64,000 nucleotides of DNA. Origin: Streptococcus anginosus (lineage in GTDB: Bacteria > Bacillota > Bacilli > Lactobacillales > Streptococcaceae). The DNA lies in the NCBI RefSeq assembly GCF_001697145.1, contig NZ_CP012719.1:1336501-1400500 (forward strand), given 5' to 3'. The notes beneath the pieces are model-generated. The model saw nothing but the letters and a program-made list of their open reading frames with translations. It was not told where the DNA came from and ran no database searches. Positions 52,776-63,553 of the stretch are shown in pieces; positions within the stretch are counted from its first letter, which is position 1, and each line of letters starts with the position of its first letter. A program made the position numbers and the translations under genes.

Positions 52776-54722
52776 CTAAACATTAGATGAAGATTGATTT
52801 TCTAGTGGTACAAGGGCTTGAATAGCAGTCTGTAATGCTTCACATTCTGCATCAATCTCTGCTTGTGTCGCATCATCTTTTTGTAAAATAACTTGTGCTT
52901 CTTCTACTTGTTCTTTTAAGTTCGCAAGTGAATCCTTTGTATAATGCATAGTTTCCGCTAATTTTTCTTTTGCCGAAGAAAGAGTGGTTCCCAACTTTAT
53001 CTTATCTACTCCTTCTTTGGTTAAAAGCAAATCGTCAATTGTTCCCCATGAACCTTTATTTGCTTTCACAAATACTCCCAGTGTCACCTCTGTCTCTTTT
53101 GTTAATGTAAAGCTCAATTTAGCTATCTGCCAATTTGACCAACCAGCTAGTTTGATTTTTTCACTTTGAACATTTACTGCCTCAGCACGAGCAAAAGCAT
53201 AAATATCTTCAGAGCCATTCGTATCACCACCTTGAATTTGAGCAGAAAATTGATAAGTTCCTGCTGGAAGTGTTACCTTTCTTTCAACGCCAGTTGTATA
53301 ATCGCTTGTGCCATTGTAGAAATTCATGGCATACTTGCCTGTTTTAGGCGTGTCTTGTCTACGCTTGATAAAATCGTTAAAAGTATAATCTGAAAGATCT
53401 TCTTCCTCAAAGCTAGAATTTGATAACAAACTCTCTTGCAGCTCTGTTTCTTCATTCTTATCATATTCTAGATTTGTATTCAACCCAGTATAAACATATT
53501 TAAATGTCGCAAGTGATGGCAAAGCTTTTCCTGTAAAATCAAACAATGCTTGATTATCCCATTCAGAGCCACCGTAATTTTCCTGATTAACATTTGGATC
53601 ATACCCAATGACGGCACTAGAAGCCCAGCCCGAACCGTATTTTTCCCAAATAGGTGTATTTACTTCTTTTCCTTTGGAACTAACCGGTGTCCAAGCTGGT
53701 TCCCAATAAAAGATGCCTAATGCACTTGCTTTATTGGCTGCATCAATGACATCTCGTAAGGCATGCGATTGCCCTTGAATAGAGGCAGGATAGCCACCTA
53801 CCAGCATTTGATTTTGTGTTCGGATAACATTTTGTTGACCATCTCCATCTTCTAATGTATAGGCATAAGAAGTCTCTGCTACAAGTGTCTTTTTCCCATA
53901 CTTTTCGGTCACTGTCTTTAAAACTGAAGTCAGATTATCTAAATTACCATGCCAAAAACTATAATAACTAGTAGCAAACACATCATAATCAATATGGTGA
54001 TCTGATAAACCTTTTGCGTAATTCAGTATCGTTTCCGTTTTATCTGGGTTAGTAAAATGAAAAGCTATCAATATAGTTGCATCCACTTCTCGCACTGCTT
54101 TGGCGCCTGCTGCAAACAACTGATAGCGTTCCTCTCCTGCTTCACCTGCTATCCCACTACTCGTTGTTTCATTACCAACTTGAACCATTCCTACATTTAC
54201 ACCAGCTGCTTTTATTTTTTCAAGACTAGCTTTGGTGTATTGATATAAAGCCTCTGATTTTTCAGACACATTCATATTTGTCCAATCTTTTGGTGGAACT
54301 TGACGTCCTGGATCAGCCCAAAAATCTGAATAATGAAAGTCCACTAGTAGCCGCATACCATGTGCTGTAGCTCGTTTTCCAATCTCAATCGCCTTTTCTA
54401 TATCGCTATTTCCAGCGCCATAACCATGTCCGTTATGATCATAAGGATTATTCCATACTCTGACGCGAATGTAATTTACACCATTTTCTTTCAAAATATC
54501 AAAGATATCTTTGACATTCCCATTTTCATCTTTGTACTCTACACCACTTTGTTCTTGAGCAATTACTGTTGAAATATCCGTCCCCATGATAAAATCAGAT
54601 GATAAATTTTCTACTTTATCAACACGTATTTTAGTATTTTCATTAGCTTTAATAGGAATGACTCCTCCAAGCAAACAAAGACTAGCAGCAAAAACAAGCG
54701 ACAATCTTAATCCTATTTTCAT
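52776..54722 (-). CDS. ganB: Secreted arabinogalactan endo-beta-1,4-galactanase (GH53), stop before anchor
   Basis: A 648-residue secreted enzyme that cuts beta-1,4-galactan. It has a signal peptide (1-26) and a GH53 barrel (about 42-420). The acid/base Glu185 is in VQVGNETTSS and the nucleophile Glu283 in LVAETSYAYT. A beta-sandwich domain that looks like a galactan-binding CBM61 follows (about 425-570), then a helical FIVAR-like repeat (about 580-640). A TAG codon at 52776-52778 ends it just before a linker and LPSTG anchor that continue in the same frame. The protein is therefore probably released into the medium. It lies downstream of lacE, and a strong hairpin separates the two. Confidence 0.9.
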   Translation of the reverse strand: MKIGLRLSLVFAASLCLLGGVIPIKANENTKIRVDKVENLSSDFIMGTDISTVIAQEQSGVEYKDENGNVKDIFDILKENGVNYIRVRVWNNPYDHNGHGYGAGNSDIEKAIEIGKRATAHGMRLLVDFHYSDFWADPGRQVPPKDWTNMNVSEKSEALYQYTKASLEKIKAAGVNVGMVQVGNETTSSGIAGEAGEERYQLFAAGAKAVREVDATILIAFHFTNPDKTETILNYAKGLSDHHIDYDVFATSYYSFWHGNLDNLTSVLKTVTEKYGKKTLVAETSYAYTLEDGDGQQNVIRTQNQMLVGGYPASIQGQSHALRDVIDAANKASALGIFYWEPAWTPVSSKGKEVNTPIWEKYGSGWASSAVIGYDPNVNQENYGGSEWDNQALFDFTGKALPSLATFKYVYTGLNTNLEYDKNEETELQESLLSNSSFEEEDLSDYTFNDFIKRRQDTPKTGKYAMNFYNGTSDYTTGVERKVTLPAGTYQFSAQIQGGDTNGSEDIYAFARAEAVNVQSEKIKLAGWSNWQIAKLSFTLTKETEVTLGVFVKANKGSWGTIDDLLLTKEGVDKIKLGTTLSSAKEKLAETMHYTKDSLANLKEQVEEAQVILQKDDATQAEIDAECEALQTAIQALVPLENQSSSNV

Positions 54723-54758
54723 ACAGTTTTCCTATTTCTACTTAGTTTAATATTTTAG

Positions 54759-54817
54759 TGTTCGCTTTAAAAAACTGATAAAACAAGAAATAGGTTTTAT
54801 CAGTTTTTAAACGAACA
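54759..54817. terminator. Long palindromic terminator between lacE and the galactanase gene
   Basis: Arms AAAAACTGATAAAAC / GTTTTATCAGTTTTT, extended by TGTTCG / CGAACA outside, around a 9-nt loop. It works in both directions. No good promoter is visible between it and the galactanase start, so galactanase expression may depend on read-through. Confidence 0.85.
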
Positions 54818-54834
54818 TTTTATAAGAAGGCTAG

Positions 54835-56490
54835 TTATTCAAAATGCGAAAGAACGAATTGCACAGCGCCTTTAGGATCACGTGTCAATTTGATATATTC
54901 AGCACCTTTTGTCGCAACAAGTTTGATGCCCAATTTATCCGTATCTTTCTTAATATCTTCATAGTAAGAATTGACTTGTGGAGCTAGCACAACCATGTCA
55001 AAATCTTTCATAATATCGTAGTGCGAACCATAAGCACCAGCTGTTGAACTGAGGTCTATGCCTAACTCTGCTGCGCCTTCTGTTAGTGCATTTGCTAGCA
55101 TGGCGCTTGTCCCTGCACCGGCACATAGAACCAAAATATTATGATGCTTTCCATCTGCAACCGCTTGAATTTGATCGTCTATTTCAGCTTCTGCTGCTTC
55201 TTCAAGCTCAATCACTTCTACCTTTTTCGCTTCTTCTTCTACTAATGAATCATCGTACGCTTTAATAAATGGAAGGTAGATGAGAGAATCAACTACAATC
55301 AACAGCAGCATCAAGACAATAGATAAGATTCCTGCACCCGTACCTAAAATCAAGCCAATCGGTGCTGGCGTTGCCCAAGGAAGGACATACATAAAGCTAT
55401 TCATACCTAACACATCAACAAAGAACTTGAAAGCACAAACATTGATCATTGGAGTGATTAAAAATGGAATAAAGAAATAGGGATTTAAAATAATAGGCGT
55501 TGCAAACAGCAATGGTTCATTGACTGCAAAGCAAACTGGAACAAAGGAAGCTTTCCCGACAGCTTTTAATTGCTTAGATTTTGCAAAGAGCATGAAGAGG
55601 AATGGAACAACCAATGTTGCACCTGTACCACCCATTGTGCCAACGAAGTTTCCAAGTCCAACTGTCAACACGTTTGAAGCATGGTGACCTGCTTTTACCA
55701 ACTGTAAATTCGTTTCCACATTTGCATAAATAATCGCGACAATAGCTGGTTCTACAATTGAAGGACCATGCACACCAACAAACCAGAAGAGTGCCATTGC
55801 TCCCCAAATAATCGAAATTCCTAAATAGCCATCAGCTGCGGTAAATAAAGGTTGGAGAAGTGTGATAACGGCTTCTGCAAACGAATGCCCAAAGAAATAA
55901 CGCACGATTGTATCAATCAAAACAGCAGCAAATACTGCAAATGAAAATGGAAAGACGTCACGGAAAGTTTGAGAAATTGTTCCAGGGACTTCTTTTGGCA
56001 TCTTAATAGTAATGTCTTTCAATACACAGAATTTATAAACATTCACCGTGATAAAAGCTGCTACAAAAGCCGCTAAAATCCCTTTTGTTCCCATGTAGCC
56101 ATTGGCTAAACCGTTTTCAATTTGATCCACACTTAAAAGGAGGAAGCTCACAATGGAAGCCAACATAACAGAAACCGAATTGATAGTCTTGTTGGTCGGC
56201 ATATTGCGGTTCATTGATTCTGACAAACAACGAGCAGTCGTAGCGGACACGAGAATAGCTACTACCCCCATAGAATAGCCATATACTTTCCAAAGCCAGG
56301 TGGAAACATCATTTGGCAACTTAAATCCAAAAATTTCTGGAATTGCTGCTAGCAAGATAAAAATACTTGAAAATAAAATGGCAGGCATGGCGGCTAAAAA
56401 GCCGTCACGAATAGCGCCAAGATAAATATTGCGTGATATTTTTTCAAAGAAAGGTTTTCCTTTCTCAATTTGTTTGATAATTCCGTTCAT
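54835..56490 (-). CDS. lacE: PTS lactose-specific IIBC component
   Basis: A 551-residue membrane permease with the IIC domain first (GVHGPSIVEPAIVAIIYAN, FAVNEPLLFATPIILNPYF) and the IIB domain last. HNILVLCAGAGTSAMLANA near residue 463 carries the phosphorylated cysteine. The frame extends 13 codons upstream into lacF, but ATG 56490 gives the normal start. It imports lactose or other beta-galactosides as 6-phosphates. It belongs to the lacT-lacG-lacF-lacE order, and the end of lacF lies 4 bp away. Confidence 0.95.
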   Translation of the reverse strand: MNGIIKQIEKGKPFFEKISRNIYLGAIRDGFLAAMPAILFSSIFILLAAIPEIFGFKLPNDVSTWLWKVYGYSMGVVAILVSATTARCLSESMNRNMPTNKTINSVSVMLASIVSFLLLSVDQIENGLANGYMGTKGILAAFVAAFITVNVYKFCVLKDITIKMPKEVPGTISQTFRDVFPFSFAVFAAVLIDTIVRYFFGHSFAEAVITLLQPLFTAADGYLGISIIWGAMALFWFVGVHGPSIVEPAIVAIIYANVETNLQLVKAGHHASNVLTVGLGNFVGTMGGTGATLVVPFLFMLFAKSKQLKAVGKASFVPVCFAVNEPLLFATPIILNPYFFIPFLITPMINVCAFKFFVDVLGMNSFMYVLPWATPAPIGLILGTGAGILSIVLMLLLIVVDSLIYLPFIKAYDDSLVEEEAKKVEVIELEEAAEAEIDDQIQAVADGKHHNILVLCAGAGTSAMLANALTEGAAELGIDLSSTAGAYGSHYDIMKDFDMVVLAPQVNSYYEDIKKDTDKLGIKLVATKGAEYIKLTRDPKGAVQFVLSHFE

Positions 56491-56494
56491 GGAA

Positions 56495-56818
56495 TTAGTC
56501 CTCCTTGTATTGATTTTTATATAATTCAATAAAATCTACGATCAATTCTTTTAACAATAATGTCGTCATCAAATGATCTTGACCGTGAATAAAGATAAAT
56601 CCTAAATCTAAATCTTCCCCAGCTGCCTCTTGTGCTAAAATCTGCGTTTGTGAATTGTGGGCTAAATTTAAATTTTCATCTGCTTCTTTTAAAGCAGCAT
56701 CTACATTTGTAAAATTCCCTTGACGAACCTCTTTCAGCAAATTCAGTAAACAACTACGTGCATCTCCCGAATAAGCTACGATTTCAAATCCCAACATTTG
56801 TAATTCGTTTTTATTCAT
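56495..56818 (-). CDS. lacF: PTS lactose-specific IIA component
   Basis: A 107-residue trimeric helical IIA. The phosphorylated histidine is His78 in FIHGQDHLMT, with Asp81 for the metal ion. It passes phosphate from HPr to LacE. It lies between lacG (12 bp upstream) and lacE (4 bp downstream), in a tightly packed operon. Confidence 0.95.
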   Translation of the reverse strand: MNKNELQMLGFEIVAYSGDARSCLLNLLKEVRQGNFTNVDAALKEADENLNLAHNSQTQILAQEAAGEDLDLGFIFIHGQDHLMTTLLLKELIVDFIELYKNQYKED

Positions 56819-56830
56819 TTCATCTCCCCC

Positions 56831-59078
<2,248 letters not shown>

Positions 59079-59113
59079 TCGTGTCCTCCTTCCTAACAAT
59101 CTTTTTGTAAAAC

Positions 59114-59189
59114 ATAAAAAAACCATAAACAAACCAAGATTTTTTACTTGGGTCATTTATGGTCTCGCCTAATTTCTTAGTTACAATCC
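59114..59189 (-). promoter_or_regulatory. RAT antiterminator and terminator controlling the lac operon
   Basis: On the minus strand the RAT begins GGATTGTAACTAAG and ends AGGCGAGACC (59189 down to 59161). The first bases of an overlapping terminator (ACCATAAA / TTTATGGT with an inner CCAAG / CTTGG stem and a T run, 59163-59114) come next. The two structures cannot form together, which is the classical BglG/LicT switch bound by LacT. Confidence 0.9.
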
Positions 59190-59214
59190 ATGTTTTATTT
59201 TACTTTATGAATAG

Positions 59215-59251
59215 AGTTTAACACATTTTCAAACTTTTGTAAACCCTTTCT
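59215..59251 (-). promoter_or_regulatory. lac operon promoter with overlapping cre-like site
   Basis: On the minus strand TTTACA (59238-59243) and extended -10 TGTTAAACT (TAAACT 59215-59220) are spaced by 17 bp. AGAAAGGGTTTACA (59238-59251) matches 12 of 14 cre positions and covers the -35 box, consistent with CcpA repression. Confidence 0.72.
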
Positions 59252-59331
59252 TACTTTGTTTTTAAAAAATTATACAAAATGGATAATTTGTGTAAATTTA
59301 AAATCTTTCATTCTATACTTTAAAAAATAGC

Positions 59332-59865
59332 TTACTTCTGTGCAATACCATTTGGGATAATGACTTCTTTGAGTAATTTCTCTTCTTCCTTGATGCGATT
59401 ATACAAAACTACCGCATATAGAGGAAATAGAATACAAAATGAAATTAGTGCATGACAAAGTAATGCTAAACCAATCAACTCTGGAACGATGTTCAAGAAA
59501 TAATTGGGATGTTTCACATAGCGGAAAAGCCAGTGATCAACAAATTTATGATTCTTAACCAGCATCAATTTTACAGTCCAAATTTCACCTAAGAGCTGTG
59601 TCACAACATAGAGCATAAACATTGAAAATAGCAACAGTCCAAATCCTATAGCACTAAGCGCGTCAAACCGAACCTGACGTATCGTAGCTTCAGCAAAGCA
59701 AGAAAGGTAAAATAAAATGTGAAGAATAGTGATATACTTGGTATTTTGCACGCCATATTCGCGCCCACCATTTGCCAATATCGCTTTCTCATTCTTCATC
59801 GATATTTTTAGAAATACCAACCGAAATACAAATACCGCTAAAATAATAAGTCCTGATAAAGTCAT
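59332..59865 (-). CDS. Isoprenylcysteine carboxyl methyltransferase-family membrane protein
   Basis: A 177-residue protein with about five hydrophobic helices and the ICMT/PEMT-like motif RYVKHPNYFLNIVPELIG (near 118), which contacts SAM in the family. The N-terminal helix and NAKITILHIL-like segments are typical. Relatives appear near lac genes in other streptococci, but the substrate is unknown. A very long palindrome lies between its ribosome site and promoter region. It is 98 bp downstream of the kinase gene. Confidence 0.82.
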   Translation of the reverse strand: MTLSGLIILAVFVFRLVFLKISMKNEKAILANGGREYGVQNTKYITILHILFYLSCFAEATIRQVRFDALSAIGFGLLLFSMFMLYVVTQLLGEIWTVKLMLVKNHKFVDHWLFRYVKHPNYFLNIVPELIGLALLCHALISFCILFPLYAVVLYNRIKEEEKLLKEVIIPNGIAQK

Positions 59866-59875
59866 ACGACCTCCT

Positions 59876-59902
59876 TATAATAAAATAATCTATTTTATTA
59901 TA
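59876..59902. repeat. 12-bp-arm palindrome upstream of the ICMT-like gene
   Basis: TATAATAAAATA-ATC-TATTTTATTATA, a perfect inverted repeat that contains a TATAAT-type hexamer on both strands and sits just upstream of the AAGGAGG ribosome site. An operator over the -10 box is the best guess; the regulator is unknown. Confidence 0.75.
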
Positions 59903-59963
59903 TAAAGAGGGGATTTTCTAAGTCAATACATTCAAAAAATATCATATAAACTGTAGAAAGAAA

Positions 59964-60896
59964 TTACAAAGTTGTTAGTTCGATTTCGTCTACAATTCGT
60001 TTTACATCGGCTAGGTCTACTTTTGGAGTCCATTGCAGGCAGTTAGCTGTTGCATAAGCACAGGCACGAATGACAGTTTCTCTATCAACTCTCCCCCTAC
60101 TTTCTAAAGCATGGCAGAGACTTCCAAGGAAAAAGTCGCCTGATGCAATAGGATTTTTGACATGAATTGCTGGAAACGTCAGTTGGAAAATATCATCCTG
60201 CAGGCGTGCTACGACTCCTTTTCCTCCCATTGTCACAATGAAATAAGGAATTTTAGTATATTCTTTGAGAAGTTTTGCTGCTTCTTCTGCAGTTTCAACT
60301 GGACATCCTGTTAATTCTGCCAATTCTTCATCGTTAATTTTTACAATGTCAGGCTGTGCTGTGAAAGCTGCTTTTAGTGCTGCACCACTTGTATCTACTA
60401 CTAAATTCACATCTTCTGGTAAAAGACGACCAATTTGTGCAATATAATCATCTGGCATCCCTTTCATCAAAGAGCCAGAAAACACAACGCTATCGCCAGG
60501 TTGAATGTGCTTTATAAGATTTGTGGTGAATTGTTCTAATAAATCCTTATTCAGCTCAAATCCAGCTTCATACACAAGATAGGTCTTTCCTAATTCTGTA
60601 TCAATCATAATTGTACAAGTACGCGTATTTTTATCAACCTCTGTCACAACAAGCGGAATACCATCTTCCTCATTTAATTGTTGAATATATTCGCCCATTT
60701 TGCCACCTAACATTGTATGAATGCAAAAATTTCCTTGCTCTTCGCCCTTCTCGTAATTCAGGACATAAGCCACATTAAAACTCTTTCCGCCAGCATTTTC
60801 ATGCACTTGCCTTGGTCGGTTGACCACATCTTCTTTAAACTGACTAAGTAAAACTGTCCGATCCAAAGCTGGATTTGGACAAACTAAATGAATCAT
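59964..60896 (-). CDS. lacC: Tagatose-6-phosphate kinase (PfkB family)
   Basis: A 310-residue sugar kinase. The PfkB signatures are NAGGKSFNVAYVLN (near 33) and the catalytic ASGDFFLGSLCHALESRG (near 248, with Asp as base). SGSLMKGMPDDY and KINDEELAEL are characteristic of LacC and fructose-1-phosphate kinases. The start is ATG 60896, after an AGGAAAG-type site. With lacA on the other side and the galactitol-type PTS in between, tagatose-6-phosphate is the expected substrate; a 1-phosphofructokinase is the main alternative. Confidence 0.88.
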   Translation of the reverse strand: MIHLVCPNPALDRTVLLSQFKEDVVNRPRQVHENAGGKSFNVAYVLNYEKGEEQGNFCIHTMLGGKMGEYIQQLNEEDGIPLVVTEVDKNTRTCTIMIDTELGKTYLVYEAGFELNKDLLEQFTTNLIKHIQPGDSVVFSGSLMKGMPDDYIAQIGRLLPEDVNLVVDTSGAALKAAFTAQPDIVKINDEELAELTGCPVETAEEAAKLLKEYTKIPYFIVTMGGKGVVARLQDDIFQLTFPAIHVKNPIASGDFFLGSLCHALESRGRVDRETVIRACAYATANCLQWTPKVDLADVKRIVDEIELTTL

Positions 60897-60974
60897 ATTT
60901 CTTCCTTTCTTTTTTTCAATCAAAAGCCAGACTATTTCAAAAGGAATAGTCCAGCTTATTGTTATCTTATTATT

Positions 60975-62450
60975 CTATTTTGCATTTGTAGCGTATTCTT
61001 CATTTCGCTTAATCATTTGTTTTCTATACCAAGCAAAGATACCAATATAGAACACTAGAAAGACAATAACACCAAAGATAGCTTTGATAGCGCCTGTTGT
61101 AGCATTTCCGATTGTCCAACCAAGTAATTTTTCAATTGGACCTTCAAGAGTAGAGTGGGTAATCAATTGTGTGCTAGCTACCCCTTTAGGAAATGCATCT
61201 ACGCCTTTCGCTAAGTCCGTAACAAATGGCGCAATAAGTGTTCCAGATAGAAGGAAGAGCGGAAGCAATAGAGTTCCAAATACAATCATCCGAATGAGTT
61301 TACCACGTGTAACAACCAGAAGCGCTGGAGTAACCCCCATTGCAATAATACCAGCAAGTGGCAAAATACCATTTCCGACTTTGGAAAGAAGAACTGCTTC
61401 TACCAGCATAATTGGTGCTAAAACATTGGCACATGCCCAGATTTCTGCACGACCTGCGATAAATGGCCAGTCAAGTCCAATATTGAATTTACGTCCTTGA
61501 AGACGTTTTGTTGCAACATTTGTAATTCCTTGTGAAAGAGGTTCTACTGCCGCGATGAACCAAGAACCAATAAGTGAGAACAATTCCAAGCAGACACCAG
61601 CTGTCAAACCAAGAGACAACCAACCTTTGATAACAAGTGACCATTTTGCTGCTTCGGCAATGCCAGATACTGGATGTGGCGTTCCCATAATCCCTATCAC
61701 AATCCCAAGGATAAATCCAATAAAGAATTTAGAGCCCCAGAAACCAATTTTCTTATTCAATTTTGCAGCGTCAAAGTCATATTTATCCAACCAAGGGAAG
61801 AATTTATCAAAAATCTTATCCAAAACCATGATAACTGGATTCATCATGTAGTTCATGTGAGTAGAGGTCATTGGCGAGGAGCTAGGCGCATTAAGCAAGT
61901 CATCAAATGTTGGTTTCATTAAGTCAGAGTTAATAATTTTCATTACTCCGACAAGTACGACTGCAAGCGTTGCTACAAAGAGCGACACACCTTGGCTAAC
62001 ACCATTATTATCCGCATACCACTTAATCAATAGACCTGTAATTGATAAATGCCAAATATCAAAAATATCAACATCTAAGGTATCCGTTTTTTTCGTAATT
62101 AACATCACGACATTAACGATGAGCATAATGAGTAAGAAGTAAAGCGTCCAAGCAGAACCCCATGTAATCGTCGCCAATGGTGCCCAACCAACGTCTGTAA
62201 TATTAAGTTGAATTCCTGTGTTTTCAACGAATTTCGCAAGTGAAGCCGAGAAAGCGCCATTTAACATACCGATAATAGCACCAATCCCCGTAAGAGCTAT
62301 GGCAAGTTTAATACCGCCTTCTAAAGCTTTGGAAAACTTCACTCCAAAGCATAAAGCAAGCACCGTTAAGACTATCAACATGATAATTGGTGCCCCCATA
62401 TCTAAAATGGGTTTAAAGAAGCGATTGGCTAAGTCAATAATGACATTCAT
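60975..62450 (-). CDS. gatC: PTS galactitol-family IIC permease
   Basis: A 491-residue polytopic permease of the galactitol (GatC) family. Typical parts are GGIKLAIALTGIGAIIGMLNGAFS (near 45), ITKKTDTLDVDIFDIWH (near 115), MGTPHPVSGIAEAAKW (near 253) and GNATTGAIKAIFG near the C-terminus. It lacks fused IIA or IIB. In oral streptococci such permeases transport galactose. GGGAGG precedes the start. It follows IIA and IIB on the same strand, and the kinase gene is 78 bp downstream. Confidence 0.9.
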   Translation of the reverse strand: MNVIIDLANRFFKPILDMGAPIIMLIVLTVLALCFGVKFSKALEGGIKLAIALTGIGAIIGMLNGAFSASLAKFVENTGIQLNITDVGWAPLATITWGSAWTLYFLLIMLIVNVVMLITKKTDTLDVDIFDIWHLSITGLLIKWYADNNGVSQGVSLFVATLAVVLVGVMKIINSDLMKPTFDDLLNAPSSSPMTSTHMNYMMNPVIMVLDKIFDKFFPWLDKYDFDAAKLNKKIGFWGSKFFIGFILGIVIGIMGTPHPVSGIAEAAKWSLVIKGWLSLGLTAGVCLELFSLIGSWFIAAVEPLSQGITNVATKRLQGRKFNIGLDWPFIAGRAEIWACANVLAPIMLVEAVLLSKVGNGILPLAGIIAMGVTPALLVVTRGKLIRMIVFGTLLLPLFLLSGTLIAPFVTDLAKGVDAFPKGVASTQLITHSTLEGPIEKLLGWTIGNATTGAIKAIFGVIVFLVFYIGIFAWYRKQMIKRNEEYATNAK

Positions 62451-62514
62451 AAAAAATCCTCCCGATTTTATTTTTTGAATGATAGTGAACGAAAAGTGAA
62501 ATAACTATTTCAGT

Positions 62515-62535
62515 AGATAAAAATTGTTTTTATCT
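62515..62535. repeat. Hairpin between the IIB and IIC genes
   Basis: AGATAAAAA-TTG-TTTTTATCT, a perfect 9-bp stem in the 129-bp gap between the two PTS genes. It could act as an mRNA stability or processing element, or as a weak attenuator. Confidence 0.6.
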
Positions 62536-62579
62536 AGCGTTTCAATTTTTCATTTTTTTATTTTTTCCAATGAATTACT

Positions 62580-62885
62580 TTAACTAAGTCCATGTTCCTT
62601 AATAGCTGCTTCAATATTGTCATATACTGGTGCACTCATGGCTGGAATACGGAATAAAATTGGTCCTGCTTCAATAACAGGAATCCCCGGTTCAAATCCC
62701 AAATCCGTGGCTGCTATTGGGGTGAAAATATCATAACCTTTTATCAAGTCTTCATTCACATCTTTGACCATTACCGCATCGCATTGAACATCATAGCCGC
62801 GATTTGAAAATTCTTCTTCAAGAGCGTTTTTGATTTGGTGGCTTGAGTTTACCCCTGCTCCACAGGCTGCTAAAATTTTAATCAT
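62580..62885 (-). CDS. gatB: PTS galactitol-family IIB component
   Basis: A 101-residue cytoplasmic IIB. It starts MIKILAACGAGVNSSHQIKNA; Cys8 is the phosphorylated residue, followed by the GxNSS loop. The frame extends five codons upstream, but ATG 62885 has GGAGG in front. It transfers phosphate from the IIA histidine to the sugar bound by the IIC encoded downstream. Confidence 0.9.
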   Translation of the reverse strand: MIKILAACGAGVNSSHQIKNALEEEFSNRGYDVQCDAVMVKDVNEDLIKGYDIFTPIAATDLGFEPGIPVIEAGPILFRIPAMSAPVYDNIEAAIKEHGLS

Positions 62886-62908
62886 TGTAAAATCCTCCAT
62901 TTTTATTT

Positions 62909-63388
62909 TTAATGATTTATTGTTTCCGATATATAATGAAATAGTTTATCTTCCTCATCCAACTTGGATAAGGACTCTAGGTTGCCGTCAGCAGTAAAGA
63001 AGTCCATCAATTGAGCCAAGATATTCGTTTGACTGGCATTAGAATTATTGATAATGAAGAACAAAAGCGATACTTGTACTTCATTTGACGGAACAATCAT
63101 ATTATGAAAAGTCACCGGCTGATCCAAGCGGACTACAACCACTTTTTCTGCTAAATTATGAACAATATCCGTATGCGGAATTGCTACATTCGGCAAATCT
63201 TTCCCTAAAAATTCCATGTCCAGCCCCGTAGGAAAGGACTTCTCTCGTTCAATTAAGGCATTCTTATAAGAAGACGTTACAATGTGTCTATCTTCAAGAA
63301 GGTCAGCAACTTGATTAAAAAGGTCTTCCTGACTGTCGGCTTGCAGACAAAAGACTAAATCTTTATCGAATAACTGATAAAGTTCCAT
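62909..63388 (-). CDS. gatA: PTS galactitol-family IIA component
   Basis: A 159-residue IIA of the fructose/mannitol/galactitol fold (EIIA type 2). The phosphorylated histidine is in LPNVAIPHTDIVHN (near residue 63). Tandem ATG codons stand at 63391 and 63388; the second has better distance from AAAGGGG. It is the first gene of the operon read from the strong cre-overlapped promoter and is divergent from lacA. Confidence 0.9.
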   Translation of the reverse strand: MELYQLFDKDLVFCLQADSQEDLFNQVADLLEDRHIVTSSYKNALIEREKSFPTGLDMEFLGKDLPNVAIPHTDIVHNLAEKVVVVRLDQPVTFHNMIVPSNEVQVSLLFFIINNSNASQTNILAQLMDFFTADGNLESLSKLDEEDKLFHYISETINH

Positions 63389-63402
63389 CATATTCCCCTT
63401 TC

Positions 63403-63472
63403 TATTTTGTTTTATTTTGTTTATGCACAAAGTATATCATTATATGTAAACGGTGTCAATAGTTTATTTTGT
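63403..63472. repeat. TATTTTGT direct repeats in the gat-lacA intergenic region
   Basis: TATTTTGT occurs at 63403-63410, 63413-63420 and 63465-63472, the first two exactly 10 bp apart, on both sides of the gatA promoter. They could be binding sites for a DeoR-type LacR repressor, which would be encoded elsewhere. Confidence 0.5.
63431..63459 (-). promoter_or_regulatory. gat operon promoter with overlapping cre site
   Basis: On the minus strand TTGACA (63454-63459) and TATACT (63431-63436) are spaced by 17 bp. TGACACCGTTTACA (63445-63458) matches all but one constrained cre position and covers the -35 box. This is the best cre candidate in the window. Confidence 0.82.
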
Positions 63473-63492
63473 TTTTTTATGTTATTTTTTGT

Positions 63493-63521
63493 TTGACAAT
63501 ATTTGTGTGAGATGTTATGAT
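63493..63521 (+). promoter_or_regulatory. lacA promoter
   Basis: TTGACA (63493-63498), 17-bp spacer, extended -10 TGTTATGAT (TATGAT 63516-63521), about 32 bp upstream of the lacA start. Confidence 0.85.
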
Positions 63522-63553
63522 GTTGTTGTGAAATAAAAAAAGGAGGTATAACA

